A stretch of DNA of 64,000 bases from Galeopsis tetrahit. Its lineage: Eukaryota; Streptophyta; Magnoliopsida; Lamiales; Lamiaceae. Made by a program: the position numbers and the translations under genes. Positions 47,171 through 60,000 of this stretch are shown in pieces. The stretch covers positions 68,359,727-68,423,726 of the forward strand of contig OY776119.1 of NCBI GenBank assembly GCA_963675135.1. Direction: 5' to 3'. Positions within the stretch are counted from its first letter, which is position 1; every line of letters starts with the position of its first letter. The notes below the pieces were generated by a model. That model was not told where the DNA came from, searched no databases, and saw only the letters and a list, made by a program, of their open reading frames with translations.

Positions 47171-47384
47171 ATTTTCAAGTGCGTGATAAAAAAAAAATCC
47201 TATTATAATTACAAAATTAAAATATTAAGTAATTTTTATATATCAATTTACACATTAAAATATAGAAAAAACATTATTTATTTTAAGTGCGTGATAAAAA
47301 AATTCCTATTATAATTACAAAATTAAAATATTAAGTAATTTTTATATACCAATTTACACATTAAAATATAGCAAAAAATTAATA
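47171..47384 (+). repeat. 108-bp tandem repeat, two copies
   Basis: GCGTGATAAAAAAAA begins at 47181 and again at 47289, followed in both by TCCTATTATAATTACAAAAT and the TATTAAGTAATTTTTATATA segment. It lies inside element J. Confidence 0.8.
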
Positions 47385-47567
47385 ATATAATATGTATTTA
47401 TAAAAGAAATGATTTATTAAATGTTGGTTGTGGTTGTGGTGGTTATGGATAAAGTGTGAAAAAAGATGAGTTTTGATTGTGAAGTAAAATGTGTAGGTGG
47501 AGGAGTGAGAAATGAATTTTATATTTGATGACCCGGTCATGACTGGGCATGGATAAACATAGTCTAA

Positions 47568-48284
47568 GGGTATGTTTGGTTTGTTAGATTAGCATGGATT
47601 AGGCTTAATTAACTTTTTATTCTCGACTAATCAAACGTTTTGTTTGATTGATTGTGGCTCGTGTTTAATGCAAGACCCGCTAATTTTGTACTATTTACCA
47701 TGCCTGCCTCGTTCAGCTTGTCCAAGGCGAGGGCAATACAAATATGAATCTTTTGCCCCCGTGGCTAATATTTTCGTGAGAATTTTAAACATGAAATTCC
47801 CCAATACAATGGGACGAATCCTTTACGTGCTTGCTTTCTTTGGTATCAGTGCAACAAAGCTTGGAATACAAAATGTTTTACAGCCTTGATATCTAATAAA
47901 ATCCCAACAATCAAAATCTGTCCATTCCATGCACAATCAATGAAGGAATAATATTCTTAGTCTTGCATGCGTAGACCATGGATTTTACTGATTTTTCTGG
48001 GCCAAGAAAGAAACCGGCCTGTCAAGAAGCCTGTTAAGGGGAGACCCATTTTCACTTTTGAAGGTATTTTTCGAAGAAAATGTTATCAAAGTAATAAATT
48101 TTTTTATTTATTTTTTAAATCAAGAAAATGGGTATTTTTGCCATTCTTCTCTTATTAATAAGATGCACCAAATATTTTATACAAGTGTTGAATTCTACAA
48201 ATACAGGTCTCTATATATATATTCTACTACACTATGATCTGTTACACCCATTATGATTGACACATATGACAAGGGTATATAATA
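47568..48284 (+). other. Single transposon terminus and unassigned sequence
   Basis: GGGTATGTTTGGTTTGTTAG at 47568 resembles the terminus of the 3.3-kb element at 21053 and starts directly after the TAA flank of element J; its other end was not found. The rest (47640-48280) has a short frame with no recognisable product. Confidence 0.4.
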
Positions 48285-48388
48285 CTCCCTCTTATTCAAA
48301 ATAAGTATTCATATTAATACCCTTAATAAAATTGAAAATTGTAAAACGTCAAGAAAACGGATGGTTAATTATTGAGAATTGAAGGGAG
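48285..48388 (+). mobile_element. Short Stowaway MITE (104 bp)
   Basis: CTCCCTCTTATTCAAAATAA left, TTGAGAATTGAAGGGAG right, TA on both flanks. It lies about 400 bp beyond the stop codon of the ACINUS gene. Confidence 0.7.
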
Positions 48389-48788
48389 TATTACTGTTGG
48401 AGAAGATTCTTTCTCAAGTACATGTAATCATTCTAAGAGGTATAATAGGAGATGCATACCAAAATTCAAGATGGTAAAATATTGAGTAATGATGATACAA
48501 GTACAACCAAAATATCCAAATCCGAAAATGTAGTTCAGAACAAGTCTGTCTCTCATCCATCAAAATAAAAGACTGGGTAGGGCTGGGTAAATCTGGTTTA
48601 ACAAAATATGGACTTTAATATTTGAAATAAAATTTCACATTCTTACAAACTCAGCCTCTACCCCCGATGCAATAACACGAATCCATCCGCATCTATCTGC
48701 ACCCGAACACGATCCTACATGCTGACTGACACCTGCAGACCTGCAAACATGTAATTATAATATACTTCTTACCAATCTATCAGAAATT

Positions 48789-51700
48789 CTACTGATTAAC
48801 AATCTTCCCCTGTGTCTTCATCTTTGCTGCTACTTGTTCATCGGTTAACGGCAAGTAATAGATTCGTGGGGTTGCCTTTGTTTTCCTAAACAGATCGTCC
48901 AAAGTCACGATAGGTGGCTCCACTTTCTCTGGGAGTGGGGGTGGTGGTGGAAGGACAAGCCTGTCCCTTGCTGGGATAGGCTGTTCTCTTTGTGGGTGGA
49001 GGCGTTCCCTGAGATGGGGTGGGGCGTTAGTCAACGGGGGTGGTGGAGGAAGAGACGGCATTGCAACTTGCTGCCGTGGGGAGGGCTGAGGTGGCATGGT
49101 GGGGGGGTTTTGAGATGGGGGAAGAGCAGGGGTTGTGCTTTGTGGAGTTACTGGAGATGCTAGAGGAGCCTCAAGACGGGATTTAACTTCTTGAGGGTCG
49201 ACAAACTCCGCTACCAATAAGCGTCCCCCGTTTACGGGCCATTGGAGGTTGTATACAGCGTTGCGAGTTTCTGTTGCCTCTTCGACAGATGCATACTGCA
49301 GGTGGCGTAATTCTTAGTAACTAATTATGCATATCTGAGCAGAAGACGAACTCAATAACAAAACGCATAAACACACACATCAATTTATATTGACACACAC
49401 ACAGATAAACCTACAAATATGAGCTAAATTTACATCAGAGATGTGCTAGTTTTAGTTACAGACACTAGGGTGAGCATTCAGTTATTTTGATCAGTTTTGG
49501 TATTTTACCAACCGTTCTGAATTACGTTTATACAAAACCAAAACACAATCACACGAAACATTGGAGAAACCGAATCCAATTAATGTGGTCAGTTAATTCA
49601 GGGGATTTTTTTTGCATATCTTCTATCTCTATTGGGCTCTTTTCTCATTTTTGAGCTCACAAAGCTCAAAATTATCTCAATCGCTCAATCATATAATCAT
49701 TGCATTCCGTTTTGACTTTGAAGATTTAATATTTAACTGTGAGAGCTATGATGCATTTTTCTTATTGTTCTTGATTAGACATCTATAAAATATAAAAAAT
49801 ACACACAAATCAAATGTAAAAAATCAAATGAATGACATAAATAATTATGAATGTAGAATTTTAATGCTATAACATTCAATTTATAGATATATAAAAAAAA
49901 TCATACTAAAAATAAATAGATTAATACTATACAGTAATTAATATTTCGGTTAATTCAGTTATTTTGACTACTAACCAAAAACTAAAATATTTTTACTTTA
50001 AAAACCGAACTGAAATTTTAATAATGTTAACCAAACTTTATCAGGCTCACCCCTAAGGCCCTAAAAGACACCCAGTGATATTTTACGAATTTCATGTAGA
50101 GGGAGGAGTGACGGTAGTTTTACAAATAGGGACAGAACTTACTGAGACATAGCAGTGGGTTTTGATGTGATCCATCCAGAAACTGGTAACAGTGCCAGTT
50201 TTACCAAGAAGTTCTTGCACAGCCTTTAAAGTGAAAGGGCGCAAAAAACGATCAATTCTGAGAGAGTTGCTAGGGGGCCTTGATGGTGGTGGAACTGCAT
50301 AAAGCAAAGATAATACACCCGTTGAGAGAACAAAAATAAATTGGTAACAAATTGTTGCGGTAATGTGGGGACAAAAGTTACCCAAACGCTCCTTCGGTGC
50401 TTCTGCATTAATTGTGGAGTTGGTCCCTGTGAAGGGCTTTTCAGATAGATCCTTGGGGGTTATAAAACCACTTTGTGGTTCGTTACTTTTTAAGCCATCA
50501 GCATTCCACCTGCGCACCTTCTTCATGGAATTGTTATTTGCAGCTGCTTCTTTATCTGGAAATTCAGAAACATAAACAACCAAGGTATGCAATTAATGGA
50601 AAGCCGTGATTATATTTACAGACAGCTAAATGTACATCGTTGCTTCAAGGTCCGGATATATATTTCCTCAATATATCTGTTTTAACATGGAACAAGAAAT
50701 TGGCATAAAATGAACTATCACATGTACAAATTTTCAATACTTTTAATTAGGATAAACAACAAGATTCATGGCTCGTATATTTCAAGGAAAAGGAAGCCTT
50801 GCTCAAATCAATAGTGCTGTGAACCAGCTTTTATTCAGCAATATCATTGAAGGGTTAGTCAGGTATACAAAATTATCAATTTCCAGGAAAGCATTGTTTC
50901 AGCAAAAATTGCTCATAATGACATATACTATCCATATTAAGATTTTCCTAATATTAGTCCACTATGGAAAATACGGCCTGTTCTTATATTCATTCTCTTT
51001 GGACTTCTCTAGCCAAGGAGCACAGATCAGCAATCATGCATCTCATTATAAACACAAGGAAGAAATCAAACACGCTATTTAAAACAATGTGAATACAGGG
51101 AAACATAGATATAGTTAACACCTCGAAATGTAATGTCACTATAAGCGAGTGAGCTTGCAAATTATAAAAAGACCACAAAAAATGTAATTGTATTATACCT
51201 TGGAACTTCCTTTTCCCGGAGACAGTCTCATTTTCAGCATCAGTAACCATTTCAACTGGTATAACCTTCATTTCATTATCATGACCGACTACATCCACAT
51301 GATCCTCCTCTTTCACAATAGGTATTTCAGATTTCTCCACATGGACAATTTCTGTCTGTTTACTCTCCAATATATCCTCTTCCATGGAATCATCACCAGA
51401 ACTCCGGTCTAAACTTAGCTTTTCAGGAGGACCAATATCACCAATATCATCACTCTTTAGATTATCAACATTTAGAGGACTGCTGCCACCAGTGGATTCT
51501 GTTATTTCCTTCTTGTCAACAGGCTCTTGAAGTTCTTTTTTGTCAAGTGGTTCTTCAACATCCATTTGATGTGATTCACCACCATCAGGGACGGCGACGC
51601 TGGTCACCTCATGCTTAACATCTAGTTCTAATTGGACATTATCAGTTATTACATCTATCTTTAGTTCATTTTTCTCAATAATGGAGAGAGATTCAGCAGA

Positions 51701-52447
51701 AACAGAATCAGATGTTACTTGAGACCTTAAATCAGGGTTGACCTCAGATACCTGATTCAATGGCTGGACACTGGAATCTGGTGGTGGACACTCGGATTCA
51801 TCATTTTCTTTCGGATCCTTTGTCTGAATGGCTTCATCCTGAGTTTCACTACCCTGCAAGTTCGACGGACTAAGAGGTGCCTCAGGCACGCTGCTTTCAT
51901 CGATCTGAGGTGGTTGAGTGTTGGAATCGGGCAGTTCAAGCTTAGCATCTTCATTTGCTCCATGAATTTCTAACTGTGGCTCACTCACAGGTTCAGTTGT
52001 CTCACCTACAACTGCAGTAGTTTCAACTGCAGATAATTGAGCAATCTGCTCCCCTTCTACCCCAGCAGCTTTGGTATCCTGAAATAAGCCAGCTTCCAGA
52101 GTTTTGTCTACACCTAATGAACCTCTAGAATCATCATTCTCATGTTCAGGCTTGGCATCTACCTTTTCAGCAATGTCAACCTCTTTATCCACAAAATCCT
52201 TAGCTTTTTCAGAAACATTAGGTTCTGCATTTGCCTGTTCAGGAGGTGAGCCAGATTCAGCATCATCATTAGCTTCATCTTTCATGGAATCTTGCCATTC
52301 AATGCGAATCGCTTCATCGAGACGCTTCACTAGATCTTCTTTCAATCCCTTAGTTATCATTTTACGTCTCTTAAGTTCTTCCTTCAGCTCAGTGACCTTC
52401 CACTGATCAAGTGTTCGATCGCCAAGCTTAACATATGGTGATGACAT
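48789..52447 (-). CDS. ACINUS: ACINUS homologue (SAP, RRM, RSB motif)
   Basis: Four coding exons in transcription order: 52447-51199, 50555-50382, 50294-50143 and 49295-48789, all GT/AG, 2082 nt, 693 aa. SAP domain at ~10-46 (QWKVTELKEELKRRKM, GLKEDLVKRLDEAIR). A long acidic, Glu/Ser/Val-rich region follows to ~415, then KKVRRWNADGLKSN and PPPSRPPSNSLRIDRFLRPF leading into the RRM (~488-565: TLKAVQELLGKTG, DHIKTHCYVS, VNGGRLLVAEF). A Pro-rich linker precedes the RSB motif (TLDDLFRKTKATPRIYYLPL, ~656-675) that binds RNPS1 and SAP18 in known ACINUS. It is expected to be a nuclear ASAP/PSAP subunit in mRNA splicing. The MSSPYVKL start fits the family; an upstream in-frame ATG at 52459 is in the leader exon. 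Confidence 0.93.
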
Positions 52448-53274
52448 CTTGTATTTCAATTTTTCACTTCTATCAAAACCTTAACTGAAAATTATAAAAT
52501 CATTAATAGGGCATCCATCTGGAGATATAATATGCAAAACACATTATATGCTTAGAATTTTTTTTTAAAGGAAATAAAGAGAAGTCCCAGAAACAAACTG
52601 CATATCTACCATGCTCCAGCACATCAACACAAATAGCATGCCGAAAGTTATATCTCTACCCTACCCATTTTCAGTTACAGCATATGGTGCGTCTATTGAT
52701 TGTCCTATTACGAAAGGCAGACATTTTTCAAACTAGTGAGGCTTGATACTCTTAATATTCTTTGTAACTATAAACCATGACACATTTCTAGAACTTTAGT
52801 GTTCCGGAAGGTCCTAACTGATTATTTAATTTTGTTAACTAAGAAAAGCAGGAATTTCTGAGAAAGAGAACCAGCAGCAGGGGTAAATAATTTGGGGTTA
52901 GATTGTTGACCCAAGGGATGATAAATTGGATGATTTGTAAGACCAACAGCAATATATCACATAATAAAACATGTTAGCCTACAAAGGACACAATATTTCC
53001 ACTCACATCAGTGACGAGCTTTCAAGTTACCCACATAATTCTAAATATATATGCCCTCAGAAAAAACACACGAACACACAAAATCCAGAGAAACCATCAT
53101 ATTTCCACCACAGCCAGAAATAAAAGCAAATCAAATAACAAGATAATAAAGATATAAGGCAACAGCAGCATTTTCACAGATACGAACAACAAACCACAAA
53201 AAGAAAAATATATTAAAACATGACCAAAAAAGAGAGATAAATTGCAGCCAAGTACGCAAGGAATGGAAACTTAC

Positions 53275-53580
53275 AATTGAGGGCAGGATTTGTAGCGCCG
53301 GAGAAATTGGTTTACAGAATCCCTCAGTTTAATGAGGAATTAATGTGTGTACAGACAAAACCCTAGTTCCATCACAACAAAAACAATTATCAGAGTACAA
53401 AAAACAAAAACCACAGAAAAACTATTTAAAATTGGAAATGAGAAAACGAAAAAATCTAGATTTTGTATCCAAGAAGCTGCAATCAGAGGATGCGATAACA
53501 GGAGCTAGGGCACACTAATAGGGTTGGTATGAAACGGGGGAGATGGAACGGAAGGAACACGAGATATGAGCTAAAAGAAT
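53275..53580 (-). other. 5'UTR exon of the ACINUS homologue (upstream edge approximate)
   Basis: Splice donor GTAAGTTTCC (minus strand) ends the leader at 53275; the acceptor TTTTCAG places the next exon's start at 52484, 37 bases before the ATG. The 790-bp leader intron is AT-rich. The transcription start is placed about 30 bp from the TATA-like box, so it is inferred. Confidence 0.55.
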
Positions 53581-53611
53581 TGTAAAAATACTAAAATACC
53601 CCCCTTCACCC

Positions 53612-53694
53612 TTTTTATAGTGATTCATCTTAGTGGGCCCCTTCTTCCTATGGGCCGTTGCTGTTTTCTGCAGTTTAAGGCCTGGGCCCAAACC
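53612..53694 (-). promoter_or_regulatory. ACINUS promoter: TATA box and TGGGCC elements
   Basis: Minus-strand CTATAAAAAG at 53612-53620. Just upstream (53634-53694) GGGCC-type words occur three times (TGGGCCCC, ATGGGCCG, CTGGGCCC), matching plant site II elements common before ribosome and RNA-processing genes. Function is inferred from motif only. Confidence 0.5.
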
Positions 53695-54795
53695 AATTTC
53701 ACTAACTAAAGAAGAAAGAAAAAAAAATCAAACTTCACTTGCTACATAAAAAAAATAAAAACTTCACTGACTAAAGAAAAATAAAATCAAACTCAAGCCA
53801 AGACAAGCAGCTGAGATTGAGGGAATAAAAGATCGTTAACTTTTGCATGAAGAACACACCCAATCAAAACAATCACCCCCACTCAGTCTAAAAAATCATG
53901 TTAGGCTCATGACAATGGGATAGATTGAGTGACGTAGTTAATTACACGGACCTGCCCCCGCTCTAATATTATATGTAACGGATCCAACATGTGACCCACC
54001 TTGTGCGGGTCGAGGCAGACCCCACCCTGCCCCGTTTTCAATAAGTAAAATTTTGTGGCGAGAGAAAAAGATTGAATTTTGTGGCGAGAGAAAAAGATTG
54101 AATTGATATGAAATATTCTTCCTTTTTCCAAAAGAAACTGATTTTGATTTCTGAATTTTTTTTATTTTTTTTGAGAAATTTGACTATCCATAGGAATTAG
54201 AATTAAATTTTTTACTTGATATTCATATCTATTAATGAGTTTTTAAATTCACTGACTAGTGACTCCTAAATTCCTATATTTTAAAAACTGAAAGAATGTA
54301 GAGAGACCTATTTTTTAAGTGGGGAGTTTAGTGTGGGGTAAATATTTCTTTAAATTTAACTATTTTACCCTTATTCATTACCACAAATATTTCTCATAAA
54401 TGAATATAGTAGTATAAATAGACAAAAATTATGAAAAATCATAAATATTGTTTATACCATAATTAATTTGATTATGAATATTAGCTATATTCTTGATCAA
54501 ATTCTTTATTAAACAAATTTTCTATATTAAACTGAATTATGGGAGATTTAATTCCATCGATATAGTAAGAAGAAACTAATTTTGGTATAATGTATCTTTT
54601 ATTTGAATTTTATGATTTTTTTTAATATTAAGTGTATAATATTGTACTTAACTTATTAATATGAGACTCAAAATATATGGAAGTAAATTATCTTTTCTAA
54701 TTTTCAAAATTTAGTGACATTTATTAGATTATATTTTTTCATTGACTTAGTAAATAAAAGTTTCGAAAATTTATGAAAGTAATTTATATGGAGAA
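53695..54795. other. Intergenic region
   Basis: AT-rich. A direct duplication of TTTTGTGGCGAGAGAAAAAG lies at about 54051-54098. No gene, RNA or transposon terminus is seen apart from the Helitron end at its right edge. Confidence 0.5.
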
Positions 54796-57755
54796 CTAGT
54801 GTAAGATCCACGTTTTACGCGGGGTTGAATAAAATTTATAATATATTTTAATTTATCAATTAAAAAATAAACGTACATAGATTTTTAATTTTTTTATTCT
54901 ATTAAAAGATGAAAAATAAAATGTTGTAGGGATATAGATTATGTCATTTATATAAAAAAAAAAAAACAATAACAGAAAAAAGAGAATTATAAAAATGAAT
55001 TTATAAAAGAGGCAAATTTAATACATTACGAATTTCGAAAAACTTCCCTGTAGACAACATTTGTTGTACGTTTACATATTTTTCTATTTGAATCTAGGCA
55101 AAAAACAATTCAATCCACCTTTGCTCTTGACTCTAGATGCTGCAACATATATACAACTGTCCGTGTGTGAACACAAGTTTCAGAAGGTAGACACCTACGT
55201 ACCATGGAAAGGGTATGGCCTTGGCTTTTATTTATTGTCATTGCAAACGACAATAGAATATGAAATTGCCTCCTTCGAAACTTTACGGGAGTAGTGTCAT
55301 CTGAAATAGTCATTCTCGGGATAAAAACTTTACTACCAACATTCATTCCCAAAAGAATTTGTGCTTCAATGATATGATTTCCTAGTCTTGTAACAATCAG
55401 TCTAATTTCATTACACACACTGGACTTTGGATCAATGTTCCTTAGCAACATTATAGCGATGCTTATTTTAAGAACCAATTGATGATGTGGTAGACCAAAA
55501 CACTTTAGAGAATTGAGAAAGTCAATTGAAAAGACATGTCCCATACCACCAGGTCTAAACTCGGACGGACAAACATTGTCTAAACTCAAATATTGCTTTG
55601 TATCACCAGGTATCATCGCCAACACAATCTCGTTAATGCTTTCAATTTCTTTATGTGTTGGAGCAAGTATAACTTTATCCTCAAAATACTTATCCGTACC
55701 AAAGTTATCAGAGACATATGGGTAAATGCTGTCAACTATAGCAGCAACAGGATCACATGCATCTAAGATAAAATTTTATTCAGGAATATCAATATCAGCA
55801 AAACCCTCATCACTATCTTCAATCTCTCCATCTCCAACTTTAAAAATCCAATTTGAGAATTGAGCTATCTCATCATATGAATCAGTACCGTTAGAATTTC
55901 CAATTTGCAACCTCATATTTCTCGTCAACCTCAATATCTTGCAATGTTACCATAGATACGAAGAATTTATAGTAGAGTGAACTATATGTTCTCTAGAACC
56001 TTTGAATATTACAGTAAGTATTTGTGTGAAGTCTCCTCCAAGCACCACTGTCTTTCCTCCAAAAGGTAAATTAGACATCGATCCATCAGGACTTCTAACT
56101 ATATCTCTTAGGCTTCAATCAAGTGCCTCAAAACAAAATTTGTTCATCATAGTTGCCTCGTCCCATGTTATCAACTTTGAATTTATTATAAGTTTTGATA
56201 AATGAGTACCAATGCTGGTGGATAGTTCATAAATGTTTATCGGAATACGAAACCTAGATTGTGCAGTACGACCTCTTGGCAAGAGAAGAGAAGTTATACC
56301 ACTCGATGCAACCTTAACAACAATATCTCCTTGGGATCTAGTTGTTGTAGAAAGAGTTCTCCATATGAAAGTTTTTTTAGTACCGTCGTATCCAAACAAA
56401 AAGAAGACTCCACCATCACTGGAACGAACAACTTCAAGTATTTATTGTAGAACACCACCGTGTTCTGCAGTTAGGGTTGAAGACAACTTATTGTACTCCT
56501 CTAGCAACTCTGTGCGATCATAACTTAACTCTTCAAGAATGGGTGAATTGTTTTGTAGAGAGATATCATATCTGGAACATGAATTGATGAAAATCTACTT
56601 AAACTGTTGCCATTCTTTTGAAGTAATTGGTCAATCTCAAGGAGTGTATAATTCTTGATAGTATATCTTCCGACATTGCCTTCCATGTCTTTTGAAAAAC
56701 ATCGTCTAGACAACTTATAGTTGATAATATAAGTAGAATTGAAAATAAATTTCTCAGATAATGAGTTGATGCCCCAAAACTTGCCTCGATTATTCCATCA
56801 ACGTACTCTCTATCGCCATCTAAAAGTCTCATTGCATAGCATGCATCTTTGAATGTAGAGTATACTACATTTTCAATGGTTCTAATCTTCTCGTGTGACC
56901 TCGAACCCTTACTTTGAGGTATTAAAAGACTCAAGTAATGTTGTTCACCAGCTCTTGGTGGAACATAATTCAATCTCCCCAATGAAAATTTACTGCTATT
57001 TTTGGGATACCACTTGCGATTTTGATTATTCCAAACATGCCTTAAGGGAAATTCTATATACGTAAGATCCCTTGCAGATTCATTTTCTCTTTTGAATTCC
57101 ATCCATGTTAAAAACATCGAACGTTGCTAAAAAAGTCTTTCTAGAACATTCTCGATGTATTCATCATCATAAAAAACAAATGTTTGTTCACCAAGAAGAT
57201 GGAAGGTCAATCTTTGAATTGAAGGAAATCTGTAGTGTATTTCGAATCCAATTATTCTCCAGACATCTTCACATGGTGAAACATATCTACAATTGAGGAA
57301 CTCCTTAATTTCATCTTTAGGCCTAAATTCATCTTCCTCATATTGATTACTAACAACGGTGGCAGAAACTATGTCATGACCCTTGTTGATATAGTTGAAG
57401 AGATGCTTTATTGATTTGTGCTTGTTGCACCACTCCACATTTATATGTGCTTGATACCTACCCAATAAATTGGAATTGTAAGGTATCACATACCGATTAT
57501 CCAGACTTGCCTTCCCTCTGTTTACTGAACGACCATCACATCTTCTCCTATAAAGAGGGTATTCATCCTCATCACCTGTAGTTTGATCTCTATTTTTCTT
57601 TGGAAATCCTTTACTACAACTGTTATTTACCATGCATGTACATTTCTAGTTAGCAGTACCACACGGACCATGCATCATGTACTCAAAAACTAAATCGTGC
57701 AGTTTCAAATTAAAATCTTTGTCAGGTATTTCTGCATATATAATACGATCTTTTG
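54796..57755 (-). mobile_element. Helitron remnant, 3' part
   Basis: The minus-strand 3' end is marked by a GC-rich hairpin (CCGCGTAAAACGTGG) about 10 bases before CTAG, followed by T at 54795, as in Helitrons. Upstream is a decayed Helitron helicase gene. The 5' side is cut at about 57755 by LTR fragment F'. Confidence 0.65.
55110..57755 (-). pseudogene. Helitron Rep/PIF1-like helicase, decayed
   Basis: Fragments in several frames on the minus strand, in family order. Near 57750-57650: AEIPDKDFNLKLHDLVFEYM and MHGPCG, with an in-frame TAG. 57633-57127: GYPLYRRR-type region as DEYPLYRRRCDGRS, then NKHKSIKHLFNYINKGHD. 57117-56599: LTYIEFPLRHVWN, RLNYVPPRAGEQHYL. 56399-56115: PIF1 P-loop region with the lysine loop decayed to YDGTKKTFIWRTL, then SSGITSLLLPRGRTAQSRF. 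55625-55110: helicase C-terminus with LGNHIIEAQILLG and FAMTINKSQGHTL. Multiple stops and frameshifts and the damaged Walker A make it inactive. Confidence 0.8.
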
Positions 57756-57756
57756 G

Positions 57757-58061
57757 TCCCTATAAACGAGTATGATGGAGACAAAGTCTAGAGATGGGGG
57801 TGAATAGACTTTGTTATTTTAAAACTTTTCGTGTGCAATCAGATGAGGTGACATCTTAGTGAAGTGCTAAGTGGTCTGAAGCAAGTAATATGATCTGATC
57901 GAGTGTGAGTGTAAAACAACAATGATAGATAATCAACCTACTAACAACTATTAGCTGATTAGTTGGACAACTATCTACTCAGTTGTTGGTGCGGAATAGT
58001 GTAGGCCCTAAATGTTTAGACTCGTGGGTTGAATGAAAACCTTTTCAAAGTATGATTATAA
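57757..58061 (-). repeat. LTR fragment F' (inverted relative of LTR F)
   Basis: The plus strand reads TTTGGTCCCTATAAACGAGT then AAAGTCTAGAGATGGGGGTG, the complement of an LTR end like that of F at 19620-19678, and continues to ACTCGTGGGTTGAATGAAAA, matching 19405-19425 inverted. It is interrupted at 58062 by element M2; the rest lies outside the window. Confidence 0.65.
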
Positions 58062-59520
58062 ATGGGCTAATTGCAAACAAAATCACCACCTTTCATTCAG
58101 TTGCAATTTAATCTAAACCTTTGAAATATTGCAATTAAATCACAAACTTTCACACTTTTGGCAAATTTAACTTTCGGGCAGCTAACCTTTGCTCGAATCT
58201 GACGTGGCAGTCCTAATTGACTTCTTATAACTAAAACGACGCCGTTTTATTCAATTTGATTTTTTTAAAAAAAAACTTAATAAATAATTAGATTATTTCA
58301 CATTAAATGGAATGCCTTTTCGATTAAAAACCCCAACTGAGTAATAATTTAAAATAAACAAAGGATTTGAATTCTAAATCATCAAACAATAACAAAGAAA
58401 TCCAATTTCATTCGATGCTTTCCTCCACTTCTTCTTTCTCTACGCAATTTCTTCAGCAATTACTCAGAAGGTTCTCAAAGTCTTGATCTTCATCACCAAC
58501 ACTTTCTATTACGACCCCAATTTCATTTTTCCCAAATCGAACCTAGGGAGGAACGCGCGGTTGGAAATTAATTTTCACTAATTGACAAAACTCGTTTCAT
58601 TTAGTGAAGAATCATTGATGTCTATGACTGATGAGAACCTAACTAAGGTTCCGGAGTTCAGAATCAATTGGTGTCAATTGAGCCGACGATTTCCCGATCT
58701 ATTCTCCCATTTTTCCCCAGGTCTGTTTCTCTAAGCGATTCGCAAAATTACGTTCGTGGCTAATGTGGTTGAATCGTGGAGTTTTGGTATCTGATTCCAA
58801 TGTGTTGAGTCGTGTTTCTGATTTTCACCTGAAGCTTTAGTTTAGTTGAATTCAACTTGATTTTTGAGATTTTGATGGTTTCTTTAAATCTCATTCCGAT
58901 CTCTCTTATGATAGATTTTTGTGGTAAGTATGTTTTGGAAATTGGATTATATTTTCAAAATTGATATTCGATGTTTAAAAATGCAGATGAACAATCAGGA
59001 ATTGGTGTGGATGTAAATGGCCTTTGGAAGGTACTCTCATGAACAATCAACAAAGGAATTGGTGTGAAAATGAAGGAATACAACTCTCAAATTGGGCATA
59101 ATTAGGCCCTTGAAGAGAAGATACAGAAAAGATGGTGATTTCTGTAGGGTTCTTCTTTTAGGATGAGTCTGTTGGGTGTGGAAGAAAGCATCGAAAGTAT
59201 AAAAAAGATTTTGTTATTGTTTGAGGATTTATAATTTAAATCCTTTATTTATTTTAATTTATTATTTAGTTGGGGTTTTAAATAAAAAAAATCCATTTAA
59301 TGAGAAATAATTTAATGTTTATTAAGTTTTTATTTTTCAAATCAAATTGAATAAAAAGACGTTTTAGTTATAAGAAGTCAACTAGGACTGCCACGTCAGA
59401 TTCGGGCAAAGGGAAGCTACCCGAAAGTTAAATTTGCCAAAAGTGTGAAAGTTTGTGATTTAATTGCAATATTTCAAAGGTTTAGATTAAATTGCAACTA
59501 AATGAAATGATGTGGTATTT
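58062..59520 (+). mobile_element. Long-TIR element M2, possibly Pack-MULE-like
   Basis: Inverted arms of about 200 bp: left AGTTGCAATTTAATCTAAAC, CGAATCTGACGTGGCAGTCC and TTATAACTAAAACG; right arm the complement (59340-59514). The right arm is cut by the 5' LTR of element H, so its last ~20 bp are missing here. The centre (58400-59160) has gene-like composition: a CT-rich leader and an ATG-led frame near 58618 reading MSMTDENLTKVPEFRINW before a possible donor, but no known protein. Superfamily inferred from the long TIRs. Confidence 0.55.
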
Positions 59521-59998
59521 TGTCATGGATTCACCATTGGAGGGTAAGCTTTGTGAAGAAGAAGAAGAAGAAAGTACATTGGTACTTTCACGCGTCTATG
59601 GCCAGAAAGAGAAGAAGGGTTGTTGGGATGATTTGGGCCGAATTAAATGAAGAGAAAAGGAAATGGGCCTTAATTAATATTTGTTTGGTTGGGCCTAGTT
59701 TAATAGTTTATGGGCTGAACTATTTAGTTATTATTTTATAGTTTAGTTATTTTGCAATTCAGTAAGGAATTTCCTTAATTTGCAAAAGTTGACTTGTGGT
59801 CCCAAAGTGTTGTTATTATGTCAATTCTGGCCGTATGAAATCATATCAGAAAATTTAACAAACTTTCATCTCTCTCCAATTTCTCTATCTCTCCCTCTTT
59901 CTACCTTTCATCCTCAAATATTCATATATTCATCATTCAATACCCAGAAAATACAAAAATATTATTCCACAATATTCTTAAATATCAAGAACCTAACA
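59521..59998 (+). repeat. 5' LTR of element H (478 bp)
   Basis: TGTCATGGATTCACCATTGG to ATATCAAGAACCTAACA. It contains a short GAA microsatellite at about 59555-59572 (six units), where the 3' LTR has a longer run. Confidence 0.8.
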
Positions 59999-60000
59999 TT

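Larger units (their letters stand above)
45973..47564 (+). mobile_element. PIF/Harbinger-like element J with nested P MITEs
   Basis: Left GACCTTGTTTATCGGTCAGA and right GGGCATGGATAAACATAGTC are imperfect inverted repeats, flanked by TAA on both sides (45970-45972, 47565-47567). GATGACCCGG and CCCGGTCATG are inverted subterminal words. The P-MITE composite at 46133-46765 is nested. No transposase ORF is seen. Confidence 0.65.

Noticed and set aside
47644..47889. 81-codon frame containing YESFAPVAN, similar to a copia RT word
   Set aside because: Only a few residues resemble RT; the following residues do not, so no RT fragment is claimed.
48158..48280. Possible ACINUS 3' exon or another gene beyond 48388
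   Set aside because: The ACINUS stop at 48789 follows the C-terminal RSB motif as expected; the sequence beyond is AT-rich with a MITE.
50990..51198. Extension of the first ACINUS coding exon to 50990
   Set aside because: It reads through a good GT donor at 51198; the spliced frame joins to the next exon and matches the family.
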